This document shows positions 1 through 14,000 of a DNA stretch of 64,000 nucleotides, piece after piece. Origin of the DNA: Mactra quadrangularis (lineage: Eukaryota > Mollusca > Bivalvia > Venerida > Mactridae); the NCBI GenBank assembly GCA_025267735.1, contig CM046307.1, positions 51,379,395 to 51,443,394 on the forward strand, given 5' to 3'. The notes below the pieces were generated by a model. The model saw only the letters and a program-made list of their open reading frames with translations, ran no database searches and was not told where the DNA came from. Every line of letters begins with the position of its first letter. Position 1 is the stretch's first letter. The translations under genes and the position numbers were made by a program.

Positions 1-442
1 CTCGAGCATTTTTTGAAGTCCCGTCCGATTTCGAGCGAACGCGAATGGACTGTACTTTTCTAAAAGATTTATTTCATTATTTATATAATTAATTCTAACA
101 TGATAGTGTACTAGTATGGAACAATAGGTTTAGCCTATCCCCTTTATTTGTTTTGAAAGTGATGCCTTTTAGTCAAAACAGATTTAGAAACATTTTATTA
201 TTTTCCCCATAAACAAATTGGCTCCCCAAAATATTTAGCCACCCCCCCCCCTAACAATTAGTGAATTTGGGCTATGGTCCCCTATATATTGATGTTATAT
301 TTATACTGTATATTGTAGGCTGTACTATTAGAGAATTCCCATCTTTTAGCTAATAACTCACAAAGAAATGGTATATGTGAAGTGTTGTATGCTGCTGCTT
401 GGTTGTGTGGGGAATTTCCTGAGTATGTATTATTATTATTTT
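1..442. other. AP3D1 intron sequence, nothing recognised
   Basis: AT-rich intronic DNA with a short C homopolymer near 241-250. No exon of the upstream delta trunk is visible here, so the previous exon lies outside the window. Confidence 0.6.
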
Positions 443-722
443 TTACAAGATTTAACGCCATGTCAACACAATTCAGGTCATTTTACAGCGTCCAGCGCAC
501 CTAACCTAGCTTTACTGGACCATTGTCTATAACCAGTACTAACCTTTCTTCCACAAGGCCAGAAACTTCTCCATATTATTTAATCAATGGAGGAAAATCA
601 ACATTATTGTCAAATTTTCATGAAAGGGTATTACCTCCCCAGGTGGGATTCGAACACGAACCCACTCTGGCACGTGATTGCAAATCCCGGCACGCTACCA
701 ACTGCGCTATCGACCCAGGTTC
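443..722 (-). mobile_element. tRNA-derived SINE, family A, copy 1
   Basis: Read on the minus strand: a tRNA-like head with an A box (TAGCGCAGTTGG) and a B box (GGTTCGTGTTCGAATCCCA region, 3 bases expanded), then a body with GAAGTTTCTGGCCTTGTGG and GTACTGGTTATAGACAATGG, ending in GGCGTTAAATCTTG. The same layout recurs at 22584, 38487, 41844 and 58037. It is a Pol III-type retroposon, not a functional tRNA gene. Confidence 0.85.
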
Positions 723-1244
723 CCTAAGTATGTACTTCTTCTATATTGAATAAATTATTTAATCCATTACTAGTTTAGACTTGGCTTAAATCTGACATCC
801 TTGCCATGGGGTAAATTATAACAGCTGCGTGTGTGTCCAATGTGAAAACATGGATGATAGCATGTTAGATATAGAGTAAGTATATGGAAGAAGGATTGCA
901 ACAGTGAACTTTGATGGACAAAATTAACCTCTTCGGTGTTTTTTTTTATTTAACATATTGATTAAACATTATCTGGGTTGATCGTGATGTTTGAAATTAG
1001 CTTATGAATTAATTTTTTGGTGTTCGCAAATGGTGTTGGTGTCATTTGAGTGAGCAATGCCTTAGCCCTGCTTGCATGTATAAATCTGTGAAATAATATA
1101 ACTTATAATGCAGAAACTGACTGCAAATTGAATTTTTGATTAAAAATCTACCATTTTTGGCAATATACCATAATTATGTTTTAATTGTAATTTTGTCTCA
1201 GAACTTGGCAAACCACCAATGATTTAGATAACAATGATTGCAAT

Positions 1245-1654
1245 TAGGGCTGTCACGATATACCGGTATATTGCAATACGCAGCTGCAGCAATCCTTACT
1301 GCGATACGATTTTAATGTACCCGTTTTTGGCGATATTTTTTATTTAATTGGAAAATTCATTCCCTTTGCAAAATGAATGTAGCGAAACGTCAGTTTTTCC
1401 ATTGTTCATTCTATCTAACCTGAAGTTGCAAGGGTTTAACCGATTGGGGCGCGTCTCAGTCCTAAATGACCGTAATTACTTAAAGAGGCTAGATTCTGTA
1501 AGTAGCTGCATATTAGATTTACAATTTTTCTGTTAAATACAGGGGAGGAACAACGAATCGAAAAGCCCGCAATATATCGTGATACGTATTGCGATACGAT
1601 GACAGCGTATTGCAATATACTGCAGTACGCTTCTGGCGTATCGTGACAGCTCTA
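1245..1654. mobile_element. hAT-like MITE (TAGGGCTGTCACGATA TIR), copy 1
   Basis: Inverted ends TAGGGCTGTCACGATA / TATCGTGACAGCTCTA. Flanks are ATTGCAAT (1237-1244) and ATTGCAAG (1655-1662), a 7/8 match, fitting the 8-bp target duplication of hAT elements. 410 bp with no transposase. The interior carries many TATTGCGATACG-type palindromic words. A second copy is at 35794. Confidence 0.8.
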
Positions 1655-1840
1655 ATTGCAAGCATGGTATACAGTAAAGTGAAACTTTCAACCATGACAA
1701 TGTCAGCATCATATTATATTCATTAATTACACACTGAAGAGGCAACAAATAACTGCGAAACTAGTCTGTGTCCAAGTTCAAATATTAAAACTACAGAGGC
1801 ATCCCAAATTATTGTTTTGTTACATATAATATGTTTTCAG

Positions 1841-2072
1841 TCAATTAAGTGATCCACGTAGTGTATTAGATGCTATGTTAAAACCAAAGATAACAGCTCT
1901 ACCAGGACATATACAAAGTGTATATGTACAGAATATCATCAAGTTATATGCTAACATTATAAAACGTGCTGAGGAAGATGATGATACAGACACTGTTAAA
2001 CAAGTTGGTGAAATGTTACAGGAGAAATTACCATTATTTGTTCAAAGTTCTGATCTAGAGGTCCAGGAAAGG
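1841..2072 (+). CDS. AP3D1: AP3D1 exon (trunk end), window residues 1-77
   Basis: First coding exon in the window. The acceptor ends in TTTTCAG at 1840; one base completes an upstream codon, then the frame reads QLSDPRSVLDAMLKPK. The donor is GTAAGC at 2073. It encodes the last helical repeats of the adaptin trunk and is strongly conserved with other animal AP-3 delta subunits. Confidence 0.93.
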
Positions 2073-5000
2073 GTAAGCTTATTTTTTATTTAGTTTGCTT
2101 TACTGAGTTTATGAAGAGTTTAAGTGATATGATAGCAGGACTCAAATGTTAGGAAAAATAGGACTTGCAATTTTTTAAGCGTTCTGATGTTATTCAACTT
2201 GCAAAATGAAGAAATCTCTTGCATTTTTTTGCCAAATTTAATAACATTAACTTTTCAGACCCATCTGTGATGCTTCTTCATCATGACCTTTTAAATGGAT
2301 CAGAATTTTGTTTAGGGTCAGTTAAATTTGGAAATATATATGAAAGGTGAATTCTAGAATTAGTTATTAAGAGGTGACTGTTATTGGGTTGTGAGATGTA
2401 CTGTTGTTAGAGTTATTATAATGCTAATTAAATAGATCCAGTATCCACCAAAAGTTTGGAGACATTTTCATTAGGTTTTATAAAAATTTGATTACCATTT
2501 ATTTTGATAAGCCTTTTAGTTTTGTTATAATTTTTGATAGTCATTATCATAACTGAGACTACAAAAATCTGTTATGGGAAATAATTAAATTACAATAAAC
2601 ATGGCATTGGAGGCTTTAGGATGTCAGATGCTGAATCTTATAAATGTGATGCATTCATGAAATTTGCTGTTGTTTTATCATCAACCATATTAAATTTATT
2701 AAGACTAGTGTTTCTTCTACAAATAATCATCAAAATTTAAGAATTGTGGTAAATGTCTTTTGTCTCCAAACTTAAGGTGGGTACTGTATATTGTGTGGCT
2801 TTGTTACTCCTTGTTTTAAGATTATATTTCAACACTTGTTGTATATTTTCTAGGCATGTTGTATGGTACAACTGGTGAAATATGTGCTCAAGTTACAAGA
2901 TAAAGGTGCTAGTATTACTGGTATAGCTGAGGAGATTACATCTCTATTTGCTGGTGAACTCAATCCTGTGGCACCTAAAGCTCAAAAGAAAGTCCCTGTA
3001 CCTGAAGGGTAGGTTTGTGGATGTGTATTGTCCGTTTTTTCTCAACTGTCAAAGCTTCAATAATTTTACGGTGACTAAATGCATTGTTTTTGTACTGGCG
3101 GCCTAATTTTTATTAAAAATATCTTGACTAAAACTTATCATACGGCATAAGAAGCTTTACTCAATCATAATTCACACTTTTGGAAACTCATGAGTGTATT
3201 ACTGCAATAATTTTAATAAACGTATTCACTGAAATTATTCATGTTTTGACAGTTGAGAAAAAAAACAAAACAATATAGGCATTATATGCTTGTTATCCAA
3301 TCCAATTTATGCAATAAAATATGTATTAAATTAAATTATAAATTAAGGGTAGGTTTATTGTTATCATATAGACGTAAGTTCCTCTTAAAAGACCACTTAA
3401 GGTATTCGGGTTCGATTCCCATTTGAGGCACTGCTAATGTTCTTGAGCAAGAAATTTACCTACTATTGTTACACCCCACTGAGGTGAGGTGTAAACGGGT
3501 ACTGGGGGGATTTCCTGTCTGAGCGATATTTCAATGATCAGGAGTTAGTGTACAAGATTGTAAAGTCGGCTGAACATGTATGCGGAAGCAAACTTTAAAT
3601 GGCACTTAAACTTCTAACTACAGTAAACTTAATAAAAAGAGAATTGTGCATGAAATATCATCTACTAAACAGTTAAACATATTAAACTAAACATTGTATG
3701 TATTTTATATTACAGTTTAGATTTAGACTCTTGGATTAATGAACCGCCCTCAGACAGTTCAGATGATGACGATGTTAGAACTAATACATCTATATTTTTA
3801 CCTCCAGGTGGAGATGATACAAGGTATGTTACTTTTTCACCTTTGTTATTGAACTCTTATTGATTAGTCCTGTGTTTGTGCATGGTATATCCCACCTCTT
3901 CAAAATTGCCCTGACTGGATTTACAATTAGTGTTTTTAAGTGAATTTGCTCAATCAAAGTTGCCTTAAAATTAACTTTTTTTATACGCCCATATGAAAAA
4001 CGGGACATATTATATTATGATGTTGTCTGTCTGTCCGTCCGTATGTGGACAATTGCTTGAATGGAGGATAACTGAACAAATGATGTACCTGGGATCCCCA
4101 AATTTTATGTTGATAGCCCTTGGGTAGAGGGTGTGCCCTATTGATTTTGAGACCCTAGGGTCAAAGGTCAAGGTCACTGGGACTTTCAATATGAAAACTT
4201 TGTCCAGACATTTACTCAACAAGGACTGTACGTAGGTTCACTAAATTTTATGAGAGAGTAGCTATGTGTCAAGGATGTGCCCTATTGGTTTTGAGGCCCC
4301 AGGGTCAAAGGTCAAGGTCACAGGGAGATATGGAAAAACCTTGTACGTACAATAACTCAACAAGCACTTTACATAGGTTCACCAAGTTTTATTTGTGGAT
4401 AGCCCTTGGGTAGAGGATGTGTTTGAGACCCCAGGGTCAAAGGTCAAGGTCACTTGGATTGAATTTATATGAAAAATTTGTTCAGTCAATAACTCAACAA
4501 TGACTGTACCTAGGTTCACCAAATTTTATGTGTGGATACTCAATGGGTACAGAGTGTGCCCTATTGGTTCTGTGGCCCCAGGGTCAAAGGTCAAGGTTAC
4601 TGGAAGTTCATATGGGAAAACTTTGTGCCGGTGATAACTCGACATCAGGTGTACCTAGGTTTACAAAATCTTTGCTTCCATTAGCCCTCCAGTCAAGGAT
4701 GTAACCTATTCTGATGTCCCAGGGTCATAGGTCAAGGTCACTGAGACTTCATATGAGACAGAACACAGCATGAACTGCACAGGGGTGTATAATGCCCCAC
4801 CCAGTGGAGCTCTTGTTGCTCTTGCCACTGCAGTAGATGTCTTGGGGTCCCAAAGGGGGATGTGTCCCCTTCTGTTGCTGGATTTTGAAGGGATCCTTAA
4901 CTTTACTACTTGCACAATTGCAGTTCCCCTGAAACTCAAAAAAAAATTCCAGACAGTAAGTCTTGTGAAGATCAAAATTTTACAGGACCAAACCAAGTCT

Positions 5001-8000
5001 TACTGGAATAAAGACAATTAATAAATTGACAAAAACTTGTAACTGTTCAAATGTAAGTGTATGAGTGTAGTTTATACTGTTTTATTTCAAATGTGACTGT
5101 AAATGTGTGTAGATATATACGCTCTTTTTTGTATTCTGTTAAATAATTTTTTCATCAAAACAAAGATAATTGCATGATTTCAGAATTTTAGATCTAAGCT
5201 TATGTACTAAATATACACAATCAATTTTATTATTTCTTATTTTAGATCATTTTATGCATCTGAAACAAAACAGAAGGTTGTGGAACCATCTCCTGAAGAC
5301 TTACAAAAGGTACTGTACTCTTGTTGGCTTGTATGCTATTCTAAGAAGTAGTTGTCCCCCTTTAGCTTTTTTCTCTCATACATTTTCTCATATGAAAGTA
5401 GTTGTGAAAATGGACTACTGAAATTATTTCACGGTGTCTCAACGCCGTGATATTGTGATGGGTATATTTTGATAGCCATGGGAAAAAGTCACATGACATA
5501 AATCCTTTCGATTTCTATTGCTGACAAAATTATTGCTTTTTTAATGCAGTTATAGTACAGCGCATTCCCGTTAAAAGTTAAATAGAAAAAGCATTTTTGG
5601 TGGAAACCATTAACAATATTTCTATCAACAGTGCAACAAACAAAAAATCAGCGTTTAACATCAACGCATTTCCGCAAATCCTTTCGACTCTCATGAAAAG
5701 GGGTAGGTATAATTTGCGGACCAACCGGACCAGCGGACCAGTTTAGTATACGGATACAGTATAACAAATATGCGTATCATAATGTGTGTATAGTCGATAT
5801 ATATTTGAGATTTGCCAATATTTTATTTGAAAAGATAAGATTGATAGAGTTTTGGGAAATCACAATTAATATTTATTCAAATGTAAATATATAAATGCTA
5901 ATATCAAAATTATTTTTTTAAGAAATAAGTTTGCAGATTTCAACTATAAAAAGAATCGTCGATTGATTCATTACATATTGTTGTAAATATTATATATTTC
6001 AACTATCAGAGACATGATCATTTGAAAACAATTATGATAGGATTCAAATGTAATATTTTAATGATATACCTTTTTGTCCTTTTTTGCGGACTGTATAAAT
6101 AAAGAAGCCTAATCCTGTAACATTGACTTTCAATTCTTACTTTAATTGAGATTAATTGACGATCTTTTCAAACTATGATTAAGTGTAGCGGACCAGTTAA
6201 TTTCAAGAGCGCAAGAGTTACAGACCAGGTTATAGATCGAGCAGTTGTAAAGATAAAATATTTTGTATAGCAAATCTACATCCTACTGCTTCTGGACAGT
6301 TTGGTATGGGCTAATCTGTGGACGAACTTTCTAATGATAATTATGACGCACCTTTACGTCTGAAACCGGTTACATCATATTTTGTTCTTGGGAAGTAGCT
6401 GTTGCGGTTAAAAGGCCTCTTTTTATGTACTTTGATTTTCATTTTGCCCTGAGACCAACGATCGTCCCTTATTATACAGATCACTTTTGGGAACCAATAG
6501 TCACACGGATTGGTAAGGACAGATCCGCAATGTAAGGAGTACTTGACTGAACAGAAGCGATAAGTCATGTAAATAGCTTCTGTTCTGAAAGACTACGTTT
6601 TCCCTTTTGCCGATCTTTTTAAGCGCCATGCAAATCTGAATTACTGGAAATAAATCCAACTGAAATCAAACATCCTTTCGGCATAAAGATGGTGTCTAGA
6701 TCCAGACCATTTTCGTACCCCAAGGTTATCAAGATTCTCGATCTAACTAGTATCGAGAATCTTACTAGGCTCTTGGACCGAAAATAATACATATGAACAG
6801 GAAAACGTTTTATAACAAGTTACCTTTTTATTACTGAAAAACCTTAACATGACAATTCAATATAATGCTTTTTGGGTTACCTTTAGATTATACTTTATAA
6901 TTCTTTTTTTGTTTGCCTCGACAATCAATTTGCTGCATTTAGCAGCAATTTTTCACTTGTAACCTAATGATTTTAGATTTGAATATGTTTTCTTTTTTGA
7001 TACAGTAGCAAATCTGTTTATGAAACAAAAGGTCATAGGTTTGATTCCCAGACGAGACCTACATAATATTGTGGAGTTAGGTCATGAAATAGTTTCTATG
7101 TCTATTTCAGAGATTTAAGCCTATCTAGAGACTGTGGGTAGGATGACTGATTCAATATGACTTTATAATTGTTGAAATGAAGCATAAATCTTTTTCTTCT
7201 ATGGTATTGGCTATCAGTCACTACTGACTATTATGGCGGATTGGCCATGTATGGGGAGTTAGTGAAAGGGAGCTACAGGGCCTCTCATGTACACCATTTC
7301 AATCCCCCTGCAATACACTTGAACTTTTTTACTTGTATTATTATATTTATTGTTATTTTATTGTAGGCTAGAGATCAAAGAATGGCTGAACAAGAACATA
7401 ATCCAATGTATCTTAAGGGATCTTCTTCAGTAAGATATTTATTGTTTATCTCGTAGATGTATGAAGTTAGAGAACCATTAAACTATAGTCTTGGTCAAGT
7501 GCCATCGAACTGTAGTCTTGGTCAAGTACCGTTGAACTGTAGTCTTGGTCAAGTACCATTGTACTGTAGTCTTGATCAAGTATCATTGTACTGTAGTCTC
7601 AGTCAAGTACCATTGTACTGTAGTCTCGGTCAAGTACCATTAAACTGTAGTCTTGATCAAGTACCATTGAACTGTAGTCTCGGTCAAGTACCATTAAACT
7701 GTAGTCTTGATCAGGTACCATTGAACTGTAGTCTCGGTCAAGTACCATTGTACTGTAGTGTTGGTCAAGTACCATTGAACTGTTGTCTTGGTCAAGTACC
7801 ATTGAACTGTTGTCTTGGTCAAGTACCATTGTACTGTTGTCTTGGTCAAGTACCATTGTACTGTAGTCTTGGTCAAGAACCATTGAACTGTAGTGTTGGT
7901 CAAGTACCATTGAACTGTTGTCTTGGTCAAGTACCATTGAACTGTAGTCTTGGTCAAGTACCATTAAACTGTAGTGTTGGTCAAGTACCATTGAACTGTT

Positions 8001-11000
8001 GTCTTGGTCAAGTACCATTGAACTGTATTCTTGACCATTGAACTGTAGTCTTGGTCAAGTACCATTGAACTGTAGTCTTGGTCAAGAACCATTGAACTGT
8101 AGTCTTGGTCAAGTACCATTGAACTGTAGTCTTGGTCAAGAACCATTGAACTGTAGTCTTGGTCAAGTACCATTGAACTGTAGTCTTGGTCAAGAACCAT
8201 TGAACTGTTGTCTTGGTCAAGTACCATTGAACTGTATTCTTGACCATTGAACTGTAGTCTTGGTCAAGTACCATTGAACTGTATTCTTGGTCAAGTACCA
8301 TTGAACTGTATTCTTGACCATTGAACTGTATTCTTGGTCAAGTACCATTGAACTGTAGTCTTGATCAAGTACCATTGAACTGTAGTCTTGATCAAGTACC
8401 ATTGAACTGTAGTCTTGGTCAGGTACCATTGAACTGTTGTCTTGGTCAAGTACCCTTGAACTGTAGTCTTGGTCAAGTACCATTGAACTGTAGTCTTGGT
8501 CAAGTACCATTAAACAATAGTCTTGGTCAAGTACCATTGAACTGTAGTCTTGATCAAGTACCATTGAACTGTAGTCTTGATCAAGTATCATGAAACTGTA
8601 GTCTTGATCAAGTACCATGAAACTGTAGTCTTGATCAAGTATCATGAAACTGTAGTCTAGATCAAGTATCATGAAACTGTAGTCTTGATCAAGTATCATG
8701 AAACTGTAGTCTTGATCAAGTACCATGAAACTGTAGTCTTGGTCAAGTATCATGAAACTGTAGTCTAGATCAAGTATCATGAAACTGTAGTCTTGATCAA
8801 GTACCATGAAACTGTAGTCTAGATCAAGTATCATGAAACTGTAGTCTTGGTCAAGTACCATTGAACTGTAGTCTTGATCAAGTATCATGAAACTGTAGTC
8901 TTGATCAAATACCATTGAACTGTAGTCTTGGTCAAGTACCATTGAACTGTAGTCTTGGTCAAGTATCATGAAACTGTTGTCTTGGTCAAGTACCATGAAA
9001 CTGTAGTCTTGATCAAGTATCATGAAACTGTAGTCTTGATCAAATACCATTGAACTGTAGTCTTGGTCAAGTACCATGAAACTGTAGTCTTGGTCAGGTA
9101 CCATTGAACTGTAGTCTTGGTCAAGTACCATTGAACTGTAGTCTTGGTCAGGTACCATGAAACTGTAGTCTTGGTCAGGTACCATGAAACTGTAGTCTTG
9201 GTCAAGTACCATTGAACTGTAGTCTTGGTCACGTACCATTGAACTGTAGTCTTGATCAAGTATCATGAAACTGTAGTCTTGGTCAAGTGCACCATTGAGC
9301 TGTAGCCCTGGTCAAGTACCATTGAGCTGTAGTCTTGGTCAAGTACCATTGAACTGTAGCCCTGGTCAAGTACCATTGAGCTGTAGTCTTGATCAAGTGC
9401 CATTGAACTGTAGCCCTGGTCAAGTACCATTGAGCTGTAGTCTTGGTCAAGTACCGTTAAACTGTCGTCTTGATCTCATATCTTGTAAGCTGGTTTTGGC
9501 ACAGTGATGGAGCACGTGAGTTTCAAGTCTTTAGTTCCAATATTAATTACCAAGTTGTGGCTAGGTCTTGCCTTCCATGAAAATTTGATTTTTTTTATAG
9601 ATTTACCTCATAGAGGGAGAAGTTGCTGGCTTCTAATGCAGTAAGCAAAAACTTGTGAAAAAAGTTTCTTATTTATCATAAAATTAGAGTTCACTCTAGA
9701 ATGATTTTATTAGATTTGTTATTGGGTTAACTGATTTCTTTTTTATTTTATATTCAATATGAAAGGAAGGCTAAACAAATGTCATATATAACTAATTCAT
9801 CTTGTAAACTTCTGTCAACCAAAAATGCAAATTTAGACCCTATTGTCCCTTAAACAATCAAATATGTTATTTTGCTTCAAGTTAAATCCATAAACTCATT
9901 TAGTATGTCTTTTTAAGCTTCCTGAATAATTTAGTAAACATATCTTCAGAGCATTGTTGCATTCACTTATAAAATGGTTTGTTTGATAATAGTTTTTTGT
10001 TTATTTATTTTTCTAGAAGAAGAAATCCTCATTACCTGAGGTTGTAACAGGTATACCTGTGACGGAGATAGATTTAAATGTTCCTCTACATGTACCTGGT
10101 ATGTAGGATTTATTATTTAGTACCATTTTATGATATATCTACCCCATCACCACTAGTGATGGGGGGCTATATTGGATTCACTTTGTCCATCCTTCCGTCT
10201 GCCCCCAAAAGTTTCTGGATTGATGGATTTTAAAAATATGTGGCACAAATGTTAACCGTGATGAGACAGTGTGTCAACCTGAAAGGGTGTGGCCAATAAA
10301 TGAGGTCTAAGGTCAAATTCTGTCCAGTGCCCTCTAAAAGTTTTTGGACAAATGAAATTTTGAGAAAAATTAATATGCATAACACAAGTAAATTAACTTC
10401 ATGAATCATTATTCATGTAACATTGTTTAAATCATATGTTAATAAACTAATCAATGCTGACTTAAAAATGTGCTCAGATGACTGTTTCTTCTTTATATAT
10501 TCATAAATAAAGTGAATAAAGATGAATTAGTTTATCTTAAAACCCAAGATTTTGTACAAGAACTTTTGGAGGGCACTGTATGTTGTAGTGAGTATTGCAT
10601 TGTAAATAGCTCAGTTTAGATACAGATATGTCTGTGGTTCTGTAGAATGGACAATTATGGAACAAGTATCAAATATTTAAATCAGGGATGCTAATGTGAC
10701 AGTTGCATGAAAAAATATGATGTGTATATTATAGGTATGAGTGCATCAGATAAATATATGCAGATGGATAATGATGAAAGAAGAAAGAAAAAACAGAAGA
10801 AAAAGAAGAAGAAAAAGAAGGGTATACAAGATGATAGTGATGATGATGATGTTATATCTAAACATGTTGTTAGTACTGTTGTAGAAATGCCGGAGGTATG
10901 TAGGGGTTTATACCAGACATTCCGAAAAGTGCCGGTCTGACAGACCTGACTGGTAAATTTCCATTCGGTCCAGTTAAAAGTCTGTCATAGCTGGTCCGAA

Positions 11001-14000
11001 TGTCCAGTTCAATTTCATTTTTAAAAAATTTAAATCAGAACAACTATTGGCTATTTTATCAAATTTCTCGATAAGTATGGAACCTATTTTGTGTTTGTCT
11101 TCAGTTAGAAGTTAAAATAAATTATAATGACTGAGTAGGGACTAGAAAACAGTAATATGTCATGACATATTGACTTCCCCTTAATCCGATTAGTAATAAA
11201 ATAAATTGTTGTTGTTAAAGATGTAAAAATCTGTTATTTTGACAATTTTTCGGTCCAGTGAAACCTGATTCGGTCCAGTGATTCTTCCAAGATCTCTGGA
11301 CCGAATGTCCAGTAATGTCAAAACACTTATCAAAATGTCTGGTTTATACCAGTGATTATCATTTGGTTTATATTCACTGAGTCCAAGTAGGGTTTAAAAC
11401 AATAGATTATCGGTTCATTTGCATTTTGGAAATCCTACTAGGGTTTTAAATTATTATCACTTTATTTATAAGCGAAGGATCTTATTATAACATAAAAAAA
11501 AGAAAATTCCTTAATTATTTTGTCTTTGTTGTTTTGTTGAAAAAGTATTTAACCAACTCTTAATGTATACTTTGTTTGTTTGATTTGGTTTAACACTGTT
11601 GCAACACATTCTATAGGTCATATAATGGGGGTCAGTCAACCTACTCACTCCTCCTTGAAAGGCTAAATCTTTGGATTTAGCAAAGGCTAAATCGTTGGAT
11701 TTAGCTGTTAACCAACTACTAAGCCCATACCTTTGTCAGTGACTGACAACTGCCCTACATAATTAAAAATCATTGGTAGGAGGGAGACTGGCCATAGAAA
11801 TAATTTCATGACCAAGCTCCACGAAAGTATGCCCCGCCCGGGAATCGAATCCACGACCCCTCAATCAGTAGACTTGCATGCTACCAACTGAGCTAGGCGG
11901 GCGGTTTATGTAAAACTAAAACTGAAACAATGCTTGCTTTGAAACTTGTACAAATGTTTAAAACCGGCATCAGTGTCTTTTTATTTAAGTGATGGGTATA
12001 AACAAATATGTTACAATTTTAAACTGACATTAATTGAGTGCCAGTTCAATGCCTGTTAAACATTATATATAAAACAATGTTAATGTAAATATTACAGGGA
12101 GCTAATACAATGTCTGATCATGAAGATGGAGCTGGCGATGAATTATATAAAAAATTAGATATCAACCTAGATGAGTAAGTATGCATTTTTGATATTTAGG
12201 GTTTCTATAAGAGTAATGGGTTTTTCTGTATTGATCTTTTAGCTACTTTGAAAGACACACATGCAATGTCATGCATGTTGGGATAACATTTCTAAGTCTT
12301 ATAGACTTGCTTCCAGCATCTATTGCATTATTTAAAGGAAGTAACTGCGGACAGTTTTTACAGCATTTACAAGCTGGAATCACAAGTTGTTTTGATAAGC
12401 TTGAAACAAAATACTTTCTAGTTCTACATGAGTGCAATTGTAAAACTTGCTTTGTTGGGATGATAATTTTGAACAGTAGAGAGATAAAAAGACATTAGTT
12501 TGAGAGATACACACCAGTAGGTGGCAAGTTTTAATCTCAACCTTGTGTGACTTGGGCTTAAGGATAGGCAATCTCTGTAAGCAGATATTCTATAGATAAC
12601 CTTCGTATAGTATAGTCCGTTTTTTCTCAACTATCAAAGCTTGAATAATTTCACGGTGACTGAATGCATTGATTTTGTACTGGCGGCCTAATTATTATTA
12701 AAAATATCGTGACTAAAACATATCATACAGCATAAGCAGCTTTACTCAATCATTATACAGTAAAAACCCTCTAAACCGGAATTGCTTCGGGCCAAGAAAA
12801 AAATCCGGTTTGGAGAGGTTTCCGGAATAGAGGGCTTTTCCTTCTGACTATAAAATTTAACATATTTGTTTGATGGTACACCTACGATGATCATGTATTT
12901 ATTAAGTGTGTCAGAACTTTTACAAGTAGTACAAGTACAATGTACATGTATTTCAAGATGTAGTTTTGTGTTGTGAAAACATGTGTACATCAATATGTCC
13001 TGTTTGCATATAATATCTGTCATGCATCCTGATATTTCATGCTGGATATCTTTCAGGGCATTGCCAAATCATTGGACTATTGATCATTAAAATGCCGTTT
13101 AAGTTGTAGTTTACATCCATTCTATAATACATGTATAGATAATTGTTTCTATCAGCAACTACCAAAAATTTTAATTGCTTAGTACTGAGAGACAAAGATG
13201 TTGCCAGGAAGCTTAAGGTTGAAAGTTGTAACAACTTTTTTTACAAATAAACAAAAATTAATACCATATTAATGGACCCAAATCAGACACATTAAATATT
13301 TTTATTTAATGACCATTCAAACGGTCGACAATTAGACTCTAACCCGAATTTTACCGAAATTTACAATTACGATCATTTTGCATCGAAAATTCCAATAGTA
13401 TAATAATTTGTTGAAAAAAATGTAACCAATTAATTTACTCAAACAAGTAAACTCGTGAACAAATATGTTTCATTGGTCATTGATTCAACTCAAATAGAGA
13501 ACATTTTTTTTTACAAATTATTGGTCAGTCGTATTTCAATTAAACACCGCCGAAAATATATCGATCAAATATTTTTTTCAAATCATCGGCAATGCATGTT
13601 TGCCGCAGATTGATTCAATTTAAGTCAAAATTAAATCCTTAATTATCTATTACAATGGAAATGATCGATCAAGCTGCGTAATTATCGCCAAAAATATCAA
13701 ACAAGCCCCTATCTTACTTAGGATATTTTCGCACCCAATCAATAAGTGTCACCTTGCAATGTTTAAATCGATAAGCAATTATCACGGATAGTCAATTTCA
13801 CGCTGCACCTGTTTAACAAAGAAAATGTCACTTTCTCGAGAGTCGTGTCTCTACCTCGCCGATATCAATTCTCACATTTCGACTTCCGATATACAGGGGT
13901 CATTTTGCGTGACATATTATAAAGTTTTAGCTAAAACTTGTCCGGTTTCCGGAATGCAGGGGTTTCCGGAATAGAGGGTGTTTTTGTTACATAAATATAG

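Noticed and set aside
4706..5021. ORFs on both strands at the end of the 145-bp repeat
   Set aside because: They follow the repeat, overlap each other on opposite strands and lack any family resemblance.
7457..8041. Extension of AP3D1 exon 7367-7429 into the minisatellite by read-through or a micro-intron
   Set aside because: The exon's frame meets a stop before 7457, and the 24-27 bases between the donor and the next AG are too few for an intron.
8217..9266. 349-codon minus-strand ORF (and several 70-194-codon ORFs) as protein-coding genes
   Set aside because: They exist only because a stop-free 27-bp unit is repeated; both strands and several frames are open at once, and the region is spliced out between two AP3D1 exons.
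11880..11902. tRNA genes at SINE heads (also near 700, 22584, 24360, 38487, 42110, 46600, 58300)
   Set aside because: A and B boxes are present, but cloverleaf pairing is incomplete and each is fused to a repeated non-tRNA body.
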